Shown piece by piece: positions 12,798-20,300 of a stretch of 20,300 nt of DNA. The stretch's first letter is position 1. Every line of letters starts with the position of its first letter. Under the pieces are notes generated by a model. The model saw nothing but the letters and a program-made list of their open reading frames with translations, had not been told where the DNA came from and did no database searches. Position numbers and translations under genes: made by a program. This DNA is from a virus. The stretch is taken from positions 1 to 20,300 of IMG/VR virus record IMGVR_UViG_3300028025_001264. One strand, given 5' to 3'.

Positions 12798-15700
12798 TAT
12801 TCCTCCTGCGCCCTCGCTGTAGTAACATCCTTAGAGTATGAGTTCAATAGTGAACGGAAAATCAAACGATTTGCCTCTCTAATCTCTGGGTATGTTTTGC
12901 TGTATTCTTCAATTATCTTATTAATGCTTTTCTTCTTTGCTGCCTTTACTTCACTAAAGTCATAGCGGCTAGCCATATCTTTATCCTGAGCAATGTTTAA
13001 GAACTGGCTCATTTCAGAAACAACCAGTTGCATAGCAGCCCTTGAGCGCTTGTCTAGTGGGCTATCTTTAGTAGATACTATCTCTGATAACTCTCTAAAC
13101 TTAACCTCTAGTTCACCCTGATTATCTATGTTACCCATAATTTCTGCCTTTAGGTATGGGTTAGAATTCAACATAGATTTACGGGCTTGCTGTGCAAGAT
13201 AGATAATCTGTTTACGTTCGCCAACGTCAGCAGTTTTTGCTAACTCAGCCTTTTGATTACTCTCAATTGCAAAGTAAGTCTCACGGTCTTCTGATAGTTG
13301 AACATCTTTTAGATAGTTCTTTAGATACTTATTGAACTCATCTTTACCTTCTGGAAACTTTAGTATGCCTTCAGATTCCATCCAAGCGTAAACATCTGGG
13401 TTATATTCTCCCACCCTAGGGGCAAAGATATACGCAGTTTCACCATATGTATCTATAAACTTAGAGTTATTAACAGCCCAGTTCTTTACTTCTTCTGTCT
13501 TATTAATAAACACCTTCATAGTGCTATTGTTTCTAGGAACTATGTAGGCTAACTTACCTGGGTTCTTGCCAATAAATGTAGCCAAGGCTAAGTCAAATGC
13601 ATCCAATGCATTCTCTGAATCATTACGAAGAATGCTGTTATAGATATCCCAGAACTCTGCCTTGAATGAAGTAATGCCAGCATCCTTCATATAGTTTGGT
13701 AGGTCTTTTGTATCTCTTAATGCTGGATATGCTGGTGATATTTGACCTAACATATTACGTGCTACAACAATTGTGTTAGTAGCAATCTTTATATTACTTA
13801 AGTATTTATCTGTTTCTTCAACTGTAGCATTAGCAGGTAAATTATATCCATATGCTTGGAAGTAAGATATAGCCTGAAGTACCGCTGTGGATTTTTGTCT
13901 ATCTGCTTCTGTAGGAGATAGGCTGGTCCAAATTGTAGAACCTAGCAATGGCATTACTGCCTCACGTAGGTCTAAGTTCTTACCTATATTACCAAGGGCA
14001 ATGTTATTAACTGCATCTGCAGCCTTACTTGCTGTTGGCTCAATCTTCTCTTTAATAGGTCCTGGAATTAAAGGTAGTTCACGCAAGAAAGACTTTAATG
14101 TTAATAAAGCAACCGCAGATACTGGACCGCTAAATGCTGGTTGACCAGCATCAGGGGCAAATGATGGGTTAATTAATCTTAACTTAATAGCAAAGTCATT
14201 AAATGATGGAACCTTAAAATCATCATCGCCACCTAATGCTTTAATAATGGGATTTACCGCAGAATTAATAATAATATCTGTTGGGAAAGTTAAGTATAAA
14301 TCGCCCTTATCATCCTCATATATATCACCACTTGCTTGTAATCCTGTGTGTAGAAGTCTTAAGCGATACAGGGTTTGTAGTGGTTTCTTTGTATATAAAC
14401 GATATATACGGCGGTAAAAATCCTCTGTTGCTCTGTAGAAACGACCAACGGAACGAACAGATACAGCAAGATTACTCTTGACGTTTGGATTATCAGCAAA
14501 TGTTATTAATTCATTTACTGCGCCATTCCAAGATAACTCAACTACTTGCTTTTCTGCCTGAGCCATAGCAAGTTTAGTTACTTTTTTATCTGAAAGTAAA
14601 GGATTGTTTTCCTTAATTAACTTTTCATACTGGTTAACAAGTTTTTTCTCATATGGAGCAAGGTCGTCCATATACTTGCTATACATAACCCACAAGGCGG
14701 GTTGACGATATAGACCATTTACCTGTGCATCCATTACATCCATAGCCCAGTTTTGGAATTTACCTAAAATTTCACCATTACCGTCAATATCTTCTAGGGC
14801 TTTAAGGTCAACATCGCCACCCATAAAGATTAAGCGTGTATTAATTTGTCCGCTGGTAGGGCGATAGCCCTTAGTAAGTTTAAAAAACTCATCTTCAGTT
14901 ATAGAAGCAGAGGCTTTTGCCCAAGCACCCTTAACTAGTTTCTTTTTATCGGCAAATAAATCTGCGTGACGGTCTTTAATTGCATCATATAATTTTTGAT
15001 TGTATGAATTTGGGCCACCGTGGAATGTGTTATACATATCAATCAACATATTGTCTATGTGAACACGGGCAATATCCGCATCACTTAGACCTTGTTGACG
15101 ATAGTAAACAGTTGTAGTAAATTGTTTATTAAAATCTTTTACTTTTTTGATATTAAAAGTATCAAATGTATTTAAATCTAAATCAGCACGCACACCTGCT
15201 TGTTCTAACAGGTCTCTTCTGGCTAACTCAAAGTCTCCGCCAGTCTTTAAAGCATTGTGTCTAAAGAATGGGGTAACTGGACTCATATATTGTCCATCAC
15301 CTACTGTCTTTCCATTATAGGAAAAACGAATACTAAAGTTATCATAGTGAGCAACGGCTATTTCTAAGTCATTTAAGTCAGCAATATCAACTGCTCTATA
15401 TTTTTTAGAGGCTTTTAGATTATTTGCCTCATACATCTTGGTTAAGTTAGATGGAGTAAATTGAGCATTAATAAATTCTTTATCCACTTTTGCAGAAAGG
15501 CTGGTCTTAGCACCCATTGAGTTAGCAATTGAATCCACAGCAGATGGGTTATTCTTTAATAACTTACGCATATTGTCTTTTGCGCCTGCTCGTAGTTGCT
15601 TTAATACAATATCTTCGTATCTGTCAACTAGGTTTGTGCGAATCATCTCTTGTTGAACTTGCTCTTTTGTAATCTTTAAATCATCGGCAATTTGTTCTAC

Positions 15701-18040
15701 AAGTTCTACACGCTTGTCAAATGGAATCTTTTTAGTGATATCCATATTAGGAAACACTTTGTATGCTGCACGTTTAAAGCCAATAGCAGATTTAGAACCA
15801 CTAATTGTAGTCAGTGCTTTTACTGCTCTACGTCCACCAAAGGCAAATTTAACTAATGCATCTTTAGGTGCAGTTAGAAAATAAAAGAAACCTTCATCAA
15901 TACTTGTTCTTAGACCAAGTCTAGGAAACAATGTAAAGGTAGACCAAAAATTACTGTAAGCACGAGTAAATTTATTTTTAGTTACGCCACCAAGCGCTAC
16001 CATAAATTTATGCTTCTCATTTGATATCTTACCAAATTTAGTCATAGCAGCATTCTCTGCAATGATTTCATATGGCAGAGGTGCTGTACCTTCAGCAGTC
16101 TGAGATAGTTGAATTATACCCTTGCTTGATTGTACCGCTACATCATTTTCTAAATTATAGGCTTCTCTGCTAACTCGTCCAACAAAGTGCTGTGGAACTT
16201 CAGAGCGGGCAGTAGAGTACATACCAGCCTTCTCGTTGAAGGTAGCATTTAAAATTTCTGCCATCTGATTTTTGCCATCAGGAGTACCAATCATTCCTTG
16301 CTTTAACATAAAGCCATAGGAAAGGTTGCGAACTATTGTTCTTTGATACTCTTCGCTTTGGTTTAGAAACTCAAATACAATAGTATCTGCAAGGTCTCTT
16401 CTTACTACTTGAGCCGCTAGATTGCGGACTTCATCTACTGTCTTAATAGCATCTTCGCCGTAAAGAATACGACCTGGGCTTCTTTGAGCCAATCTTCCAG
16501 CCTTGTGAAGTGCGTTAACATCTTTTTCTAGTTTAAGTAAATCAGCCATTGCTGGATTAACTAAAACATCTCTTTCATTAGATACCTTAGTAAGGATATC
16601 CATAGCAGTACCAAGTCTAATATTGTCTACGCTCTTAGAGATTCCAGCATTAGCAGCGCTAGGATTAAAAATTGCATCTGCTGTTTGGTGAACTGAAGAT
16701 GTAAGTTTTCTGTAGGATTTAGAAACTGGAATAGCATTCCTATAGAATGATACTCCGTCTAGATTTCCTTGCATTAACAAATTTTTATCATCTATGTCAA
16801 CAAAGAATTTTCTAGCAGAGATAGAATCAAATGTCTTTGCTTTTGCTAGACCAACTAATATTTCAGTATTAGCCCATTCTGGGTACTGGCTTTTAACAGC
16901 ACGGTAAACATCTGCTTTTTCTTGAGATGTCTTAGCATTGGCAAAGTTTCTAACTACAGGACCTAGTTCTTCATCCCAAAGTTTAATTACATCTGGTTGT
17001 CTAAATACAAAGTCCATACCAGCAGTAACGTCACCACGTTCTGCTAAGAACTGATACTTGTCCTTAAGTTTTTCTCCACGACTCTTAAGACCAATAAATC
17101 TTAATGCCTCTGAAGGTTTAGCCTTGACTCCTTCAATTCCTTTTGTTACTGCCTTTATAGCAGTACCTACGCCAGCCCAAGACATTGGGTCAATTCCTAT
17201 TTGATATAAAGCGTCAATTGGTCCAGAAACTACTTTTTGCGCCTTGAGCACACCTTCTGGAGTTGACATATCAATTCCTAAAGTTTTTAATAACTTTTCT
17301 GGAACTGTATCAATTTTATTATTAACACGGTCTTGGATTGCTCTGCCCGCAGCATCTCTTCCTGGAGATATCTGAGCATTTATTTTTACTTCTTCTAGAA
17401 TTTTATTAAACTTTTGTGGCTCATCATTATAGAATTTAATAGCATCAAGAATCTCAGCATCTACCTTGCCGTAATCATCAATTGCTTCGCCTGGTGTTTT
17501 ACCATCTATGGTAGAGGTGATTAAAGATATTACGCCTTTTCCATATTGTTTTTCAAACTCAGAAATTCTGTCCCATTTAAAAGAATTTTTACCATTGTAT
17601 CCATCTTTAAGAACTTGCTTAGAGAATGGTTTATCTTGTGATAGTTGGCGATAAACTGTAGGTATGGTATTGATTGTTTTTCCATACATATCTGCAGCAG
17701 CAAAGCCAGCAAGCAATGGGCTTGCTATTCCTTTGAATACTCGTGTTGCTGCACCACTTACAGCCTGTGTAGCCTTACCAATTAAACCTTGTTCTGCTTC
17801 AAAAGTTTTTTTGTCAGGAAAAAGATATCTAATGTTAGATTGAACAATTGGGTCTAATTCAAGAAATTGTTTTCTTGCTTGCTCTTCACTTAACTTCAAA
17901 AGATTTTTTGCTTTTTGATGCGTGAAAGACATCTGCTCAATTATCTTCTGTTGCTCAGGTGGTAAGTTAGCGGTTACGGCAGCCTTATAAAAATTTGGGC
18001 TAACCTCTGCTACTACAGGGTTTAATGGTTTATAAGCCAC
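12797..18040 (-). CDS. Giant 1747-residue head-side virion protein, probable internal/ejected protein
   Basis: The gene takes a quarter of the window. It starts at a GTG overlapping the previous stop as TAGTG. The product is mainly helical and soluble. Residues about 90-115 form an Ala/Gly-rich amphipathic stretch (KGIASPLLAGFAAADM). Around 695-735, YSNFWSTFTLFPRLGLRTSI is followed by DEGFFYFL, a segment like one I recall from other large proteins of environmental phages. Around 1195-1260, VRSVGRFYRATEDFYRRIYR and LRLLHTGLQASGDIYEDDKG lead to PTDIIINSAVNPIIKALGG, a second conserved-looking block. No lysozyme, transglycosylase, HExxH peptidase or polymerase motif is apparent. It lies between the protease-like and scaffold genes, unlike a tape measure, which normally lies among tail genes. 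An internal ejection protein, as in short-tailed phages, fits best. Confidence 0.75.
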   Translation of the reverse strand: MAYKPLNPVVAEVSPNFYKAAVTANLPPEQQKIIEQMSFTHQKAKNLLKLSEEQARKQFLELDPIVQSNIRYLFPDKKTFEAEQGLIGKATQAVSGAATRVFKGIASPLLAGFAAADMYGKTINTIPTVYRQLSQDKPFSKQVLKDGYNGKNSFKWDRISEFEKQYGKGVISLITSTIDGKTPGEAIDDYGKVDAEILDAIKFYNDEPQKFNKILEEVKINAQISPGRDAAGRAIQDRVNNKIDTVPEKLLKTLGIDMSTPEGVLKAQKVVSGPIDALYQIGIDPMSWAGVGTAIKAVTKGIEGVKAKPSEALRFIGLKSRGEKLKDKYQFLAERGDVTAGMDFVFRQPDVIKLWDEELGPVVRNFANAKTSQEKADVYRAVKSQYPEWANTEILVGLAKAKTFDSISARKFFVDIDDKNLLMQGNLDGVSFYRNAIPVSKSYRKLTSSVHQTADAIFNPSAANAGISKSVDNIRLGTAMDILTKVSNERDVLVNPAMADLLKLEKDVNALHKAGRLAQRSPGRILYGEDAIKTVDEVRNLAAQVVRRDLADTIVFEFLNQSEEYQRTIVRNLSYGFMLKQGMIGTPDGKNQMAEILNATFNEKAGMYSTARSEVPQHFVGRVSREAYNLENDVAVQSSKGIIQLSQTAEGTAPLPYEIIAENAAMTKFGKISNEKHKFMVALGGVTKNKFTRAYSNFWSTFTLFPRLGLRTSIDEGFFYFLTAPKDALVKFAFGGRRAVKALTTISGSKSAIGFKRAAYKVFPNMDITKKIPFDKRVELVEQIADDLKITKEQVQQEMIRTNLVDRYEDIVLKQLRAGAKDNMRKLLKNNPSAVDSIANSMGAKTSLSAKVDKEFINAQFTPSNLTKMYEANNLKASKKYRAVDIADLNDLEIAVAHYDNFSIRFSYNGKTVGDGQYMSPVTPFFRHNALKTGGDFELARRDLLEQAGVRADLDLNTFDTFNIKKVKDFNKQFTTTVYYRQQGLSDADIARVHIDNMLIDMYNTFHGGPNSYNQKLYDAIKDRHADLFADKKKLVKGAWAKASASITEDEFFKLTKGYRPTSGQINTRLIFMGGDVDLKALEDIDGNGEILGKFQNWAMDVMDAQVNGLYRQPALWVMYSKYMDDLAPYEKKLVNQYEKLIKENNPLLSDKKVTKLAMAQAEKQVVELSWNGAVNELITFADNPNVKSNLAVSVRSVGRFYRATEDFYRRIYRLYTKKPLQTLYRLRLLHTGLQASGDIYEDDKGDLYLTFPTDIIINSAVNPIIKALGGDDDFKVPSFNDFAIKLRLINPSFAPDAGQPAFSGPVSAVALLTLKSFLRELPLIPGPIKEKIEPTASKAADAVNNIALGNIGKNLDLREAVMPLLGSTIWTSLSPTEADRQKSTAVLQAISYFQAYGYNLPANATVEETDKYLSNIKIATNTIVVARNMLGQISPAYPALRDTKDLPNYMKDAGITSFKAEFWDIYNSILRNDSENALDAFDLALATFIGKNPGKLAYIVPRNNSTMKVFINKTEEVKNWAVNNSKFIDTYGETAYIFAPRVGEYNPDVYAWMESEGILKFPEGKDEFNKYLKNYLKDVQLSEDRETYFAIESNQKAELAKTADVGERKQIIYLAQQARKSMLNSNPYLKAEIMGNIDNQGELEVKFRELSEIVSTKDSPLDKRSRAAMQLVVSEMSQFLNIAQDKDMASRYDFSEVKAAKKKSINKIIEEYSKTYPEIREANRLIFRSLLNSYSKDVTTARAQEE

Positions 18041-18465
18041 TAGTAGCCTCTATCTTCTAGCATTCTGTAAATTAACTCAGAGTCTCCGCTTGGGTCATAC
18101 TGTGCAATATTGCTAAGAATTGAAAGCAAGGTTGGTTCTGTAGATGGAAGTCTTAATGAAGAAAAACCTGGACCCTCACCTAAATCAATACCACTAGTAA
18201 TTGGCTCTGCAGCACGGCGAGTAGGTTCATTAATTGAAACAATATCTTCCATACCACCCATATTTAAATTCATTCTAGGAACTGGATTGCCAGCCATAGG
18301 TGCTGCTACTTGGTTGTCGTAGGTTTGTTGTCCTTGCCCATATGGTAATCCTGGGATGTAGGTTGCGGCTTGTGTTGGTCCCCCATCAGTGCGTTGACTA
18401 AGAGAGCCAGGGCCTGATACTGGGGCTGGGTTAGTCGGTCTTCTATATCCACCTTGTTGTGCCAC
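18040..18465 (-). CDS. Disordered Pro/Gly-rich protein (GPGSLSQRTDGGPTQ family)
   Basis: A 141-residue protein starting at GTG with a strong AGGAGGAAGT ribosome binding site. The N-terminal half is Pro/Gly/Gln-rich (GGYRRPTNPAPVSGPGSLSQ, then RTDGGPTQAA) and predicted unfolded. The end has short helices (STEPTLLSILSNIAQYDPSG, then ELIYRMLEDRGY). The 'GPG-LS-RTDGG-P' phrase near residues 18-33 is one I recognise from small genes beside portal and capsid genes of many actinobacterial and environmental phages, always unassigned. It lies between the Ntn-hydrolase and the giant gene, and its stop overlaps the giant gene's GTG. It may be a head-completion or adaptor peptide. Confidence 0.75.
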   Translation of the reverse strand: MAQQGGYRRPTNPAPVSGPGSLSQRTDGGPTQAATYIPGLPYGQGQQTYDNQVAAPMAGNPVPRMNLNMGGMEDIVSINEPTRRAAEPITSGIDLGEGPGFSSLRLPSTEPTLLSILSNIAQYDPSGDSELIYRMLEDRGY

Positions 18466-18473
18466 ACTTCCTC

Positions 18474-19043
18474 CTACTTAGTAAATTGTGTTTTGACATT
18501 AACTGGTCCGCCACACCAAACATTATATTGAATTGCTATGTTAACTGCTTTCTTAGCAGCGCTTGATGCTTTAGCGTGTGTCTTTGTTTCTGATTCCATT
18601 ACTGATAATGCGCCAAGGGCTAATCCGCCACCTGCGCCTATTCCGTATAAACCTCTATCATCTCGCATATAACCATAATCATCACTAACTTGAAATAATT
18701 TTCCATTAAAACAAATTAATGCATCCCACCCTGAATCATCATCATTCTTATTCTTAGGTGCTGGGTCATAACCTGCTTCGGTTAGAGTTTGCTTTATAGA
18801 TGGCAATACTCTAATCATCATAAATCTATCTGGGTCTTGCGTCTTAATTACTTTAGGTGGTTGCCATAAGTTATTAAGGATATCTCCCGCTATAGCATCA
18901 CCTGCTACTGCAACTAGATACTCACCAACTTTAACTATCTTGTCACAGCCTTTGGCTACATATGGTTTATCCATATATGTAGTCATTGAATCTGCTGCTA
19001 AGACAGCCCAACCTTTACCCTGAACACCTACAATGGCAGTCAT
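18474..19043 (-). CDS. HslV/proteasome-beta-like Ntn-hydrolase, candidate head-maturation protease
   Basis: A 189-residue protein of proteasome-family size. The N-terminus MTAIVGVQGKGWAVLAADSM matches the HslV/beta-subunit pattern. After Met removal, Thr2 would be the N-terminal nucleophile, Asp18 the Asp17 equivalent and Lys35 (KGCDKIVKVG) the Lys33 equivalent. VAVAGDAIAGD (about 44-54) fits the conserved glycine segment, and LICFNGKLFQVSDDYG then GIGAGGGLALGAL (about 109-146) match 'GDG..' and 'IGSGGPYA' of HslV. By eye, the serine of GSGG is Ala137, and the later Asp (IAGD in HslV) is Gln172. It lies directly between the portal and the remaining head genes, where phages usually place their prohead protease, and no other protease is visible nearby. 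Its target and any ATPase partner are unknown. Confidence 0.82.
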   Translation of the reverse strand: MTAIVGVQGKGWAVLAADSMTTYMDKPYVAKGCDKIVKVGEYLVAVAGDAIAGDILNNLWQPPKVIKTQDPDRFMMIRVLPSIKQTLTEAGYDPAPKNKNDDDSGWDALICFNGKLFQVSDDYGYMRDDRGLYGIGAGGGLALGALSVMESETKTHAKASSAAKKAVNIAIQYNVWCGGPVNVKTQFTK

Positions 19044-19057
19044 AGTCCCCTTCTAAC

Positions 19058-20300
19058 TTATCGTCTTACAACTGTCCTTGCACTTGCACTAGCCTGTCCA
19101 CCAGCACTTAAACTAGATAAAAGACTTTGTAGTCCTCCGCCTTGTTCTGGTTGAGATGAGAGGCCTCCTACTGGTGCTGCGGGAGCAGGGGACGTTTGCT
19201 CAACCTGAGGTGCGCCAGCAGGAGGTAATTCTTCGGGTTTAAATATTTCCTCAATGGCGTCCTCAATTGCTATCCCCTTTTGACGTGCTTTAATTACGTC
19301 AGCAATCTTCATAACAATATCACTTGGGTCTCCACCTTGTGATGCAATTTGTGGAATCGCCTGTGTGTAAGCCTGTAATGAACCCATTAAAGAATTACGC
19401 ATTTCTTCAATTTCAATTTTCTCTTGCTCTTGGGTTACGTTAATACCAAATGGTAGTTCACGCATAACCATATCTTTAGAAATAATTTTAGCACCTAATG
19501 CCTGTAGCATAAAGATAAGTCCCTGTGCTGGATTAAGTCCTGCCAACATTCCATAACGGACATCGGCTGAGTAATCCTTCTTAATATCTTTTGAAGGCTT
19601 GTAATCAATGCTATATGGAGAACCAGCATCTACGCCACGGACTGTCTTGTCAAAGTCAAAGTATGTCTCATCAACCTCAAAGCAGATTGAAATAACATCT
19701 TTAAGTGCTGAAGCAAAGATAGCCTGAGCGGATTTAACCTGTGTATCAAAACCACCCATAAGTGCTTGAACACCCTGACCAGTAATGATGCTTGCATCAA
19801 GATTACCAGTACGTGATTCTGGATAACGAGTTCCAGTTCTTAACTCTTGTTGCAGTAATGTTTGTTCAGTAAATGCACCATTAGGTATAGGCAATTCAAC
19901 ACGGCGTACACCACCTGGATTGTTTGTGCGGATGATTGAATCTCCACCAAACTCAATTTCTTGAACATCCTGTGGGACAACAATTGGTGATTGAACAGAT
20001 TTCTCTGCTGCTTCCATCGCAAGTAATGCGAACCTATTACGAAGCAGTTGGATACCTAGAACATCATCAAACTGTCCACGCATCTCACCGTCAACAGATG
20101 GACGTCTAGCAACAACAACCATCATCTTTCCAAGTGGATTAACCGCTTGGGATAGAACTAGGTTATTGCGACTAGGTACATAAATTAATGATTGGTCTTT
20201 ATCGTAATAACGAACAAAGTCAACCGTTGCATTTAAGTCTTGGCGATAGCCGTCTCTGCCCAGAAGTTGCATTTCATATTCTGGGAATTGGGCTACCAAC
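19058..20300 (-). CDS. Portal protein, C-terminal 413 residues (cut by the window edge)
   Basis: The frame is open to the right edge. The first possible start, a TTG at 20299, is probably internal, since portals usually have 500-700 residues. The visible part has the beta/helix pattern of portal stems and wings: NATVDFVRYYDKDQSLIYVP, then helix LGIQLLRNRFALLAMEAAEK. VQEIEFGGDSIIRTNNPGGV and ASIITGQGVQALMGGFDTQV are followed by the long helix SAQAIFASALKDVISICFEV. The C-terminal part has GLNPAQGLIFMLQALGAKII, the acidic helix EQEKIEIEEMRNSLMGS, and a Pro/Gly/Ser-rich tail ending TVVRR. The portal ring is the DNA entry vertex of the capsid. The next gene starts after AGAAGGGGAC. The call rests on pattern and gene order rather than on a diagnostic motif. 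Confidence 0.75.
   Translation of the reverse strand, partial: LVAQFPEYEMQLLGRDGYRQDLNATVDFVRYYDKDQSLIYVPSRNNLVLSQAVNPLGKMMVVVARRPSVDGEMRGQFDDVLGIQLLRNRFALLAMEAAEKSVQSPIVVPQDVQEIEFGGDSIIRTNNPGGVRRVELPIPNGAFTEQTLLQQELRTGTRYPESRTGNLDASIITGQGVQALMGGFDTQVKSAQAIFASALKDVISICFEVDETYFDFDKTVRGVDAGSPYSIDYKPSKDIKKDYSADVRYGMLAGLNPAQGLIFMLQALGAKIISKDMVMRELPFGINVTQEQEKIEIEEMRNSLMGSLQAYTQAIPQIASQGGDPSDIVMKIADVIKARQKGIAIEDAIEEIFKPEELPPAGAPQVEQTSPAPAAPVGGLSSQPEQGGGLQSLLSSLSAGGQASASARTVVRR

Noticed and set aside
12797-18040. The giant protein as a virion RNA polymerase of the N4 type.
   Set aside because: N4 vRNAP is large and packaged, but I could not find the T7-like polymerase motifs in this protein; size alone is not evidence.
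12797-18040. The giant protein as a tail tape measure.
   Set aside because: It lies upstream of scaffold and capsid, with no tail-tube or chaperone genes beside it, and lacks the long repeated hydrophobic/coiled-coil pattern typical of tape measures.
20297-20299. TTG at the right edge as the real start of the portal gene.
   Set aside because: The frame is open to the edge, and the visible 413 residues are shorter than usual portals, so the codon is most likely internal.
1-20300. tRNA genes, insertion sequences, integration sites or diversity-generating retroelement parts.
   Set aside because: Nearly all bases are accounted for by minus-strand structural genes; I saw no cloverleaf, transposase, integrase, reverse transcriptase or paired template/variable repeats.

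Overview
The window looks like part of the structural (virion) gene region of a tailed double-stranded DNA phage of bacteria. Every supportable gene is on the minus strand, so the genes read from the right edge to the left edge. They are packed with almost no gaps, and most junctions are stop/start overlaps (TAATG, ATGA, GTGA, TAGTG) or have strong purine-rich ribosome binding sites. Base composition is A+T-rich by inspection, about 35-40 % G+C in sampled lines. The exception is the capsid gene, which is near 50 %. The host cannot be read directly. The small-protein families, the protein repeat built on AGTTGL, and a proteasome/HslV-like enzyme resemble those of phages from aquatic bacteria, possibly Actinobacteria; this is inference.

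Layout in transcription order (right to left). (1) Head assembly: C-terminal part of a portal protein (19058-20300, cut by the window edge), an Ntn-hydrolase related to HslV/proteasome beta subunits (18474-19043), a proline/glycine-rich disordered protein (18040-18465), a giant 1747-residue protein (12797-18040), and two alpha-helical proteins of 415 and 417 residues (10297-12797). (2) A 120-bp non-coding gap, the largest in the window (10177-10296). (3) A scaffold-like protein (9703-10176) and an N4-gp56-type major capsid protein (8729-9676), followed by a 9-bp-stem hairpin. (4) A small head-associated-type protein (8395-8664), then eight tiny, mostly lysine-rich genes in a nearly gapless, translationally coupled chain (6724-8387). 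One of these is only 47 codons and one only 49. (5) A GT-A-type glycosyltransferase (5979-6722). (6) A repeat-containing 84-residue protein and a connector/adaptor-like protein (4784-5970). (7) Adsorption genes: a 698-residue tail fibre, a 100-residue beta-rich protein, a 726-residue Asp-box beta-propeller protein, and the start of another fibre gene running off the left edge.

No tape-measure gene, tail-tube/sheath gene or frameshifted tail-chaperone pair is visible between head and fibre genes. With the N4-gp56-type capsid and the giant head-side protein, this favours a short-tailed (podovirus-like) virion in which the giant protein and its two neighbours could be internal or ejected proteins. 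The most notable items are the HslV/proteasome-like enzyme in the usual place of a head-maturation protease, with the Thr-Asp-Lys core kept but two supporting residues apparently changed; the coupled array of lysine-rich microproteins behind the capsid gene; and the giant unassigned head-side protein.
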